Below the pieces are notes generated by a model that ran no database searches, was not told where the DNA came from, and saw only the letters and a program-made list of their open reading frames with translations. Source: an uncultured Emergencia sp. (GTDB taxonomy: Bacteria > Bacillota > Clostridia > Peptostreptococcales > Anaerovoracaceae). Taken from it: DNA of 6,568 nucleotides. Where the stretch lies: the NCBI GenBank assembly GCA_902476665.1, contig CABSEO010000111.1, positions 1-6,568 of the forward strand, read 5' to 3'. Below, one piece after another: positions 1 through 6,568 of the stretch. Positions within the stretch are counted from its first letter, which is position 1. Each line of letters begins with the position of its first letter. Position numbers and translations under genes: made by a program.

Positions 1-1
1 G

Positions 2-1922
<1,921 letters not shown>

Positions 1923-1962
1923 AAAGTCTGCTGCCCTGTTTATACTTAGCGGCCGACTTTAT
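1923..1962 (+). terminator. Probable intrinsic terminator after serS
   Basis: Directly after the serS stop, AAAGTC (1923-1928) pairs with GACTTT (1955-1960). After a single T/C mismatch, GCTGC (1930-1934) pairs with GCGGC (1949-1953) through one T-G wobble, leaving a loop of about 14 bases. An A tract lies 5' and a short TTTAT run lies 3'. The T run is interrupted (TTTATCATATT), so termination may be partial and some readthrough into the next gene is possible. Confidence 0.5.
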
Positions 1963-1970
1963 CATATTCC

Positions 1971-1995
1971 GGAAATATCCTGAATGGATATTTCC
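1971..1995. repeat. Perfect 10-bp inverted repeat with 5-base spacer
   Basis: GGAAATATCC (1971-1980), spacer TGAAT, then GGATATTTCC (1986-1995): the arms are exact reverse complements. It lies after the serS terminator and 37 bases before the proposed start of the next gene. The following TTCACAATT is not a T tract, so a second terminator is a poor fit. It could be a repressor operator or an mRNA leader stem for the downstream ornithine cyclodeaminase-like gene. The sequence alone does not decide between these. Confidence 0.6.
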
Positions 1996-2017
1996 TTCAC
2001 AATTAAAAACTGAATTT

Positions 2018-2032
2018 GGAAGAGAGAAGAAG
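2018..2032 (+). promoter_or_regulatory. Weak purine-rich ribosome site before the ATT start
   Basis: GGAAGAGAGAAGAAG precedes the ATT at 2033. It is all purine, but the best anti-SD matches (GGA, GAG) are short. It is much weaker than the sites of serS or the rlmA-like gene, yet it is the only SD-like stretch near the conserved N-terminus of the downstream protein. There is none before GTG 2105. Confidence 0.4.
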
Positions 2033-3121
2033 ATTAAATTACCAAAATATATAGAGCCGGATTTTTCTCAGGAGAAGTTTGTCAAGGCACCAAATGCGAA
2101 ACTGGTGGCTGCACCTGTGGACAAAGCAGCACCTGCCGGATTTCATGCCACTTCTATTTATCCGGAATATTTTAAAGTGGCAGGAAAGTGGTATCTGGCG
2201 GAAGACAGCCGCATGGACAGTGTCCCTGTATTTGAAAACGGCAAGATTCATGTACGTGAGTTCAGAAATCTGAAACAGGGAGACCAGGTGGTGGTTGGAC
2301 GTACAGAAGACTGTAGTGAAGGCATTTATGTGCACGCCGACTGCTTTGAGCGACCTGAAGAAGCTAAGGCTGCCACCTTTGCTTTTCGTCAGAGCAGAAG
2401 CCGTGAAACCGGTTTCAGCTATGACTATGAGCAGCTGGTAGAACTGCTGCAGTACGAAAAAACACACGGCGGGTATGTGGTATGGGTGCTGGGTCCTGCA
2501 TGTTCCTTTGACAGCAAGGCAAGAGAGTGCTATGAGAAATTGATTAACAAAGGCTATGTCAGTGCAATTCTGGCAGGAAATGCACTCGCCACTCATGATC
2601 TGGAAGGCGCCTATCTGGGCACTGCACTGGGAACAGACATTAAAACACAGCTGCCTCATACTGACGGTCACTATAATCATCTGGATACTATCAACTGTAT
2701 CAATACTCATGGTTCAATCCCTGCCTTTATTGAAAAGGAAGGGATCACTGACGGAATCATTTATTCCTGCGTAAAGAACGGAGTACCTTTTGTGCTTAAC
2801 GGATCCATTCGTGATGACGGACCACTGCCGGAAGTTTATGAGCATACCTATGTAGGACAGGATACTATCAGATCCCATGTGAGAAAGGCAACCACGGTCA
2901 TTGGTATGGCAACTGTGCTTCATACTATTGCAACCGGTAATATGACGCCGACTTATCGGGTACTTGAGGACGGAACCATCCGTCCGGTGTACTTCTATAT
3001 GGTGGACACCTCAGAATTTGCAGCAAATAAGCTGGGAGACAGGGGAAGCTTGTCTGCAAAAGGAATTGTAACCAATGTACAGGACTTCCTGAACAATGTC
3101 TGTCAGGGTCTTGGATTATAA
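2033..3121 (+). CDS. Ornithine cyclodeaminase-like protein (TIGR00300 / ArgZ-AgrE C-terminal family)
   Basis: The protein matches the C-terminal half of cyanobacterial ArgZ/AgrE, the ornithine cyclodeaminase module that converts ornithine to proline plus ammonia using NAD. The match is from memory of the family, not a search. Recognisable blocks, numbered from 2033: VWVLGPA at 150-156, ILAGNALATHDLEGA at 179-193, GHYNHLDTIN at 212-221, a long block near 240-268 ending in SIRDDGPLPEV, and LHTIATGNMTP around 296-306, followed by an NKLGDRGSLSAKGIVTNVQDFL-like tail. The N-terminal arginine dihydrolase domain of ArgZ is absent, so this is a stand-alone form of 362 residues. Residues 1-24 (KLPKYIEPDFSQEKF and on) look like part of the protein, but no ATG, GTG or TTG lies in frame between the serS stop and GTG 2105. 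ATT 2033 gives the expected MKLPKYIEP-type start. GTG 2105 would remove 24 residues and has no SD. The fold is confident; the exact substrate is inferred, and the family also carries the older LOR/SDH (saccharopine-related) label. Confidence 0.85.
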   Translation: MKLPKYIEPDFSQEKFVKAPNAKLVAAPVDKAAPAGFHATSIYPEYFKVAGKWYLAEDSRMDSVPVFENGKIHVREFRNLKQGDQVVVGRTEDCSEGIYVHADCFERPEEAKAATFAFRQSRSRETGFSYDYEQLVELLQYEKTHGGYVVWVLGPACSFDSKARECYEKLINKGYVSAILAGNALATHDLEGAYLGTALGTDIKTQLPHTDGHYNHLDTINCINTHGSIPAFIEKEGITDGIIYSCVKNGVPFVLNGSIRDDGPLPEVYEHTYVGQDTIRSHVRKATTVIGMATVLHTIATGNMTPTYRVLEDGTIRPVYFYMVDTSEFAANKLGDRGSLSAKGIVTNVQDFLNNVCQGLGL

Positions 3122-3132
3122 AAAAGTATTTT

Positions 3133-3160
3133 GAGACGGACGGCAGCGTCCGCCTCTTTT
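3133..3160 (+). terminator. Intrinsic terminator of the ornithine cyclodeaminase-like gene
   Basis: CGGACG (3137-3142), loop GCAG, CGTCCG (3147-3152) form a perfect GC-rich stem. Past an A/C mismatch it is extended by GAG (3133-3135) pairing with CTC (3154-3156), and four T residues follow directly (3157-3160). It begins 11 bases after the stop codon, which is the normal layout of a Rho-independent terminator. Confidence 0.85.
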
Positions 3161-3182
3161 CAGATTGAGAATCTGAAAAGAG
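3154..3182. repeat. Perfect 13-bp inverted repeat overlapping the terminator
   Basis: CTCTTTTCAGATT (3154-3166), loop GAG, AATCTGAAAAGAG (3170-3182): the arms are exact reverse complements. The 5' arm uses the CTC and TTTT that form the base and T tract of the preceding terminator, so RNA can form one fold or the other but not both in full. No T tract follows, so it is not a standard + strand terminator. Confidence 0.75.
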
Positions 3183-3230
3183 CACTGTTGCAGGATGGAT
3201 ACTGCTGTCTGATGTTTTCTGGAAAGGGAC

Positions 3231-3235
3231 AGGGG
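3231..3235 (+). promoter_or_regulatory. Ribosome site that selects the TTG start of cls
   Basis: AGGGG followed by a 7-base spacer (AAAGAAT) precedes TTG at 3243. The spacing is right for an SD, and the translated N-terminus then runs straight into the first membrane helix. The first in-frame ATG would fall inside that helix (Met29), so TTG is the sensible start. Confidence 0.65.
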
Positions 3236-3242
3236 AAAGAAT

Positions 3243-4784
3243 TTGGAAGTAAAACCGACCGCCGATCGGGCGTTCAGCAAGATTGTCAATCGGCTCACCG
3301 TAACTGCATTTTTGATTTTAATTCAGATGGCATGGTTTGCTGTCGTATTGATGAAACTGTCAGAGTATAACGTACTGGTTACGCTGGCATTTTCCGCAGC
3401 GGCAGTACTGATGGCCTTGTTTATCACATGGCGGGATGATAATCCGGCCTATAAAATGGCATGGATTCTTCTGATCTGTATTCTGCCCGTTCTGGGCGTA
3501 ACAATGTATGCCTTTTTCGGTAACAAGAGACCGTCCCGAGGGCTGAAGCGAAAAATGGATCCTATGGAAAAAAAGCTGAAAGAAGTACTGCGGCAGGAGG
3601 ACGATCTGAGCGGTATGACTTCTCGCAGGCTGTCCGACACTATCAGATATGTGGCAGATAAAGGACCTTATCCTGCCTGGACAGGAACACAGAACAAATA
3701 TTATCCACTGGGAGACGATGCTTATCCTGACATGCTGAAAGATCTGGAAACCGCTGAACGTTTCATCTTTCTGGAATACTTTATTATTTCTGAAGGTGAA
3801 ATGTGGGACAGTATTTTTCGAATTCTGAAGAAGAAGGCTGCAGAAGGTCTGGACGTGAGGGTTATCTACGATGATATAGGCAGCATGAATCTGCTGCCGA
3901 GACATTTTGTCCGAGAGCTAAAGGGGGCGGGAATTAAAGTTCTTGCGTTTAATCCGATGAAACCTTTTATCTCGCTGGTCTATAACAATCGGGATCACAG
4001 AAAGATTCTGGTGATTGATGGCCATATTGCTTATTCAGGCGGTTTCAACATTGCTGACGAATATATCAACCGGATTGTTCGTTTTGGTCACTGGAAGGAT
4101 TCCGGCATCAGGCTGCAGGGGCATGCAGTGTGGAACTTTACAGTAATGTTTCTCAATATGTGGAATGCACTGGTTCCTACTGAGGAAGACTATGGCCGGT
4201 TTCGTCCTCATGCAGGTCACAGAGAGGCTTTCGGCACAGACGGCATCGTACAGCCTTATAGTGATTCACCACTGGATGATGAAACAGTGGGAGAGAATGT
4301 GTATCTGGAAATTCTCAATCAGGCGGAGGACTATGTTTATATATTCACTCCGTACCTGATTATCGACAACGAGATGAAAACCGCTCTGGTGCTTGCCGCA
4401 AAGCGGGGTGTAGATGTAAGAATTGTGACACCGGCTATTCCGGATAAAAAAATTGTGTTCCGCCTGACACGTTCATACTATGAGCCTCTGATCAAAAGCG
4501 GAGTGAAAATTTATGAATATACTCCCGGATTTATTCATGCGAAAAGTTTTGTGTGTGACGACAGAGTGGCCGTGGTGGGAACTATCAATATGGATTACAG
4601 GAGCCTGTTTCTTCACTTTGAATGCGGGACCCTGCTGGTGGGCTGTTCTTCTGTTTACGACCTGAAGAAAGACTGTCTGGAAACCTTTGAGAAATCCAGA
4701 GAAATTCACCATGAGGACTGCAGGCGTACATTTTTCGGTCTTCTTTATGATGCGGTGCTCAGAATGTTGAGTCCGCTGATGTAA
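3243..4784 (+). CDS. cls: Cardiolipin synthase (phospholipase D superfamily, ClsA type)
   Basis: Membrane enzyme that joins two phosphatidylglycerol molecules to give cardiolipin and glycerol. Of 513 residues, the N-terminus has three hydrophobic stretches at about 18-39, 43-63 and 69-93. The last ends in MYAFFGNKRPSRG, a block typical of bacterial Cls just before the cytosolic catalytic part. Two PLD (HKD) motifs are complete: H252-x-K254-x4-D259 (DHRKILVIDG, followed by SGGFN) and H432-x-K434-x4-D439 (IHAKSFVCDD, followed by GTINMD). Both active-site halves are therefore intact. The third hydrophobic segment makes it slightly longer than two-helix Cls proteins of about 480 residues; whether all three cross the membrane is inferred. 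The start is TTG, chosen because of the SD at 3231-3235. The gene follows a terminator, so it should have its own promoter within 3183-3230, but I see no convincing one. It probably heads an operon with the next two genes. Confidence 0.95.
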   Translation: MEVKPTADRAFSKIVNRLTVTAFLILIQMAWFAVVLMKLSEYNVLVTLAFSAAAVLMALFITWRDDNPAYKMAWILLICILPVLGVTMYAFFGNKRPSRGLKRKMDPMEKKLKEVLRQEDDLSGMTSRRLSDTIRYVADKGPYPAWTGTQNKYYPLGDDAYPDMLKDLETAERFIFLEYFIISEGEMWDSIFRILKKKAAEGLDVRVIYDDIGSMNLLPRHFVRELKGAGIKVLAFNPMKPFISLVYNNRDHRKILVIDGHIAYSGGFNIADEYINRIVRFGHWKDSGIRLQGHAVWNFTVMFLNMWNALVPTEEDYGRFRPHAGHREAFGTDGIVQPYSDSPLDDETVGENVYLEILNQAEDYVYIFTPYLIIDNEMKTALVLAAKRGVDVRIVTPAIPDKKIVFRLTRSYYEPLIKSGVKIYEYTPGFIHAKSFVCDDRVAVVGTINMDYRSLFLHFECGTLLVGCSSVYDLKKDCLETFEKSREIHHEDCRRTFFGLLYDAVLRMLSPLM

Positions 4785-4802
4785 AGATTCAAAGGAGTAG
4801 TT

Positions 4803-5663
4803 ATGACGAAGATTGATAAATTCTATGATATAAAAAATTTACTTCAATGTCCCAGATGCGGCAGAAAGATTCGATTTCATGCAGGAGGCCTCGTCTGCAA
4901 AAAAGAACATCGATTCGATATATCGTCTAAAGGCTATGTGAATATGCTGCAGGAGAACAGAATCTTCAAAGGATACGATCAGGAGTTTTTCCGGTGTCGA
5001 AACCGTTTTCTGCAGGCCGGGTATTACAATCATGTACTTGAAGCAGTAACCGCTCTGGTGAAGGAGTTCACAGAGAAAAGGGAAAATCCGGAGGAACCGG
5101 CGGTGGGGATTGATGCAGGATGCGGGGAAGGATATTATTCCTCAGGTCTTTTCCGTGCTCTGGACGGGATACAGATTCTGGCCTTTGATATTTCTGCCGA
5201 TGCCATAAAGATGGCTGCCCGCGATACAGCGCCGATTAAATGGATGGTAGCAGATATTACCAATATTCCGGTCAGGGACGGAGCTGCCGACTGTGTTCTG
5301 GATATTTTTACTCCTGCCAATTACGGTGAGTTTTCCAGAATACTAAAGCCGCAGGGAAGAGTCGTCAAGGTGATCCCCGGTATTCGGCATCTGGAGCAGC
5401 TGCGGCAGGCTGCGGCGCCCCTGCTGCGAAACAGTGAATACTCCAATACAGAGGTACTGGAGTATTTTGACGGACACTTTGGCATAGATCAGCATATCAG
5501 TGTCAGCCGGACCATGGCTGTATCCCATGAGGATCTGTCAGATCTGGTCAGGATGACGCCGCTGCTCTTTGATGTGGATAAAAATATTCTTAACCTTGAT
5601 GGTGTGAAGGAAATTACCATAGAGGCAGAGATTCTTGCAGGGAAGCGCAGGACCGGCAGGTAA
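4803..5663 (+). CDS. rlmA: 23S rRNA (guanine-N1)-methyltransferase, RlmA/TlrB family
   Basis: SAM-dependent enzyme that methylates N1 of a guanine in helix 35 of 23S rRNA, near the peptide exit tunnel. The N-terminal zinc finger has ligands C16, C19, C32 and H36 (CPRCG, then CKKEH), followed by the family block RFDISSKGYVNML. The Rossmann SAM domain starts with motif I at 104-113 (DAGCGEGYYS), an acidic residue after strand 2 (D129) and AD at 150-151. Later blocks FTPANYGEFSRILKPQGR (169-186), a VIPGIRHLEQL segment and MTPLLFDVD (251-259) are characteristic of RlmA. The 286 residues fit the family. The E. coli type (RlmAI) modifies G745, whereas the Gram-positive type (RlmAII/TlrB) modifies G748 and in tylosin producers adds macrolide tolerance. 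The host suggests the G748 type, but the sequence by eye does not settle it. An AAGGAG at 4792-4797 sits five bases before the ATG. The 18-base gap from cls implies cotranscription. Confidence 0.9.
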   Translation: MTKIDKFYDIKNLLQCPRCGRKIRFHAGGLVCKKEHRFDISSKGYVNMLQENRIFKGYDQEFFRCRNRFLQAGYYNHVLEAVTALVKEFTEKRENPEEPAVGIDAGCGEGYYSSGLFRALDGIQILAFDISADAIKMAARDTAPIKWMVADITNIPVRDGAADCVLDIFTPANYGEFSRILKPQGRVVKVIPGIRHLEQLRQAAAPLLRNSEYSNTEVLEYFDGHFGIDQHISVSRTMAVSHEDLSDLVRMTPLLFDVDKNILNLDGVKEITIEAEILAGKRRTGR

Positions 5664-5696
5664 TCGGTGGAATCAGCAGGAAAGGAAGGAAACAGG

Positions 5697-6568
5697 ATGT
5701 GGAATATCAAAGGGTTCAGAAAAGATCTGGCTGCCATTGTAAATATGGACAGCGGAAGTGAAAATCTTTCAGGGATTGGAGCGGTGGCACGTTATCTGGC
5801 ATTGAAAATGGAAGAAGAAGGTTTTTATGTGCAGCTTCTGGATGGAGATACGAAAATTCAGGCGCAGACTCACCGTGAAGCGCAATTTGATATTCTGATG
5901 GCAGGGCATATGGATACGGTGTTTCCGGACGGAACGGCAGAAGAACGTCCATATACCGAGAAGGACGGCAGAGCATACGGGCCTGGAGTCGCTGATATGA
6001 AGTCAGGACTGCTGCTTGCTGTGAACGTGGCAGCAAGACTGAAATGGGAACGGCCTGATCTGAGACTGTGTCTTGCCTTCAACAGCGATGAGGAAATCGG
6101 GTCGGCAGCATCTAAAGACTGGCTGCAGGGTCTTGCAGGAAAGACAAAATACACTTTTGTCTTTGAGCCGGGAAGGGACGGCAATGGGCTTGTCCGGAGC
6201 AGGAAAGGCTGTGCGGATTTGACGGTTCGTTTTCACGGTATTGCTGCGCATGCAGGGGTTGCGCCGGAAAAAGGCGCCAATGCCGTTGCGGAGATGGCCC
6301 GCTGGATTACTGCGCTGACACAGGCGCAGAATCTTGAAATCGGAACTTCCGTTAACACCGGCGTCGTGAGAGGGGGCACTGCGCCCAATGTGGTGCCGGA
6401 TTTTGCAGAGCTGAAGGTGGACATCCGGGTGAAGCTTCCGGAAGAACTGGAACGGCTCAGAAAAATGGTGCAGGAACTGGAAAACAGTGTTTCTGTGAAG
6501 GGCGTAACCGTGGAGACTTCCTTTGCCAATGAGACCATGCCTATGAATCCGTCAGAGGTTACAAGCGA
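5697..6568 (+). CDS. M20 family zinc metallopeptidase (carboxypeptidase G2-like), cut at window end
   Basis: The first 290 residues of an M20A-type di-zinc hydrolase, a family that removes C-terminal glutamate or cleaves peptide and acyl-amino-acid bonds. The reading frame is open to the last base. Visible active-site residues are H71 and D73 (AGHMDTV), bridging D100 (GVADMKSG), catalytic base E132 and zinc ligand E133 (DEEIGS), and zinc ligand E157 (FEPGR). The inserted dimerisation domain starts near 168 with RKGCADLTVRFHGIAAHAG (H185) and continues through NTGVVRGGTAPNVVP to the edge. The last zinc-binding His lies beyond the window. There is no signal peptide, so a cytosolic protein is likely. 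ATG 5697 is set by AAGGAAGGA at 5682-5690, six bases upstream. The gap from the rlmA-like gene is 33 bases with no terminator, suggesting the same operon. The substrate cannot be told from sequence: glutamate carboxypeptidase, a general dipeptidase and an aminoacylase are all possible. Confidence 0.93.
   Translation, partial: MWNIKGFRKDLAAIVNMDSGSENLSGIGAVARYLALKMEEEGFYVQLLDGDTKIQAQTHREAQFDILMAGHMDTVFPDGTAEERPYTEKDGRAYGPGVADMKSGLLLAVNVAARLKWERPDLRLCLAFNSDEEIGSAASKDWLQGLAGKTKYTFVFEPGRDGNGLVRSRKGCADLTVRFHGIAAHAGVAPEKGANAVAEMARWITALTQAQNLEIGTSVNTGVVRGGTAPNVVPDFAELKVDIRVKLPEELERLRKMVQELENSVSVKGVTVETSFANETMPMNPSEVTS

Noticed and set aside
1941..1946. TATACT as a -10 box for the ornithine cyclodeaminase-like gene
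   Set aside because: No -35 element lies at proper spacing (the nearest TTGAAA at 1912 is about 23 bases away), and it falls in the loop of the serS terminator.
1980..1996. Possible ArgR/AhrC box: TGAATGGATATTTCC resembles the TGAAT-N4-ATTCA pattern
   Set aside because: Only the left half fits and the right half is TTTCC rather than TTCA. The bases are better explained as part of the perfect dyad at 1971-1995. It would be attractive given the ornithine-related gene, but support is too thin.
2039..2710. Open frame of 223 codons on the - strand across the ornithine cyclodeaminase-like gene
   Set aside because: Antisense shadow of a conserved gene, with low-complexity Cys/Phe/Ser-rich translation and no recognisable motif.
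3188..3216. TTGCAG-N17-GATGTT as a promoter for cls
   Set aside because: Spacing is right, but the -10 matches the consensus at only three of six positions, so it is not better than chance.
2012..3249. Direct repeat GAATTTGGAAG at 2012-2022 and 3239-3249, each just before a gene start
   Set aside because: Eleven purine-rich bases near ribosome sites can recur by chance. The second copy overlaps the cls start codon, whereas the first lies upstream of its start, so the placement is not equivalent.
5489..6538. Several overlapping - strand frames opposite the end of the rlmA-like gene and the M20 gene
   Set aside because: The + strand carries a clear M20 peptidase with all expected metal ligands in order across this region. 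The - strand frames overlap one another and show no motif.

Overview
The window reads as ordinary bacterial chromosome, most likely from an anaerobic member of the Bacillota (Clostridia, Eubacteriales). The grounds are strong purine-rich Shine-Dalgarno (SD) sequences, a TTG start, a clostridial-style cardiolipin synthase with a long membrane N-terminus, and a stand-alone protein of the ArgZ/AgrE C-terminal (TIGR00300) family. This placement rests on gene content and style, not on a marker gene. No tRNA, rRNA, CRISPR array, insertion sequence, phage gene or other mobile element is visible.

All genes lie on the + strand. Bases 2-634 hold the 3' part of an unrecognised, acidic, mostly helical protein whose stop codon touches the SD of serS (seryl-tRNA synthetase, 651-1922). 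After serS come a probable terminator hairpin (1923-1962), a perfect 10-bp inverted repeat (1971-1995), and a 362-residue protein homologous to the ornithine cyclodeaminase half of cyanobacterial ArgZ/AgrE (2033-3121). That gene has no ATG, GTG or TTG at the position where its conserved N-terminus begins, and its best start is an ATT codon at 2033.

The gene ends in a strong intrinsic terminator (3133-3160). The last bases of this terminator are shared with a second, perfect 13-bp hairpin (3154-3182), so the two folds exclude each other. Next is a probable three-gene operon: cls (cardiolipin synthase, TTG start, 3243-4784), an RlmA-type 23S rRNA guanine-N1 methyltransferase (4803-5663) and an M20-family zinc peptidase (5697 to the window end, cut at its C-terminus). 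The intergenic gaps are 18 and 33 bases.

The genes do not form one pathway. They cover translation (serS, rlmA), membrane lipid synthesis (cls), amino-acid metabolism (the ornithine cyclodeaminase homolog) and peptide or amide hydrolysis (M20). I see no clear undescribed multi-gene system. The points most worth a second look are the non-canonical start at 2033, the overlapping hairpins at 3133-3182, the stand-alone ArgZ-C-like enzyme and the unidentified first gene.
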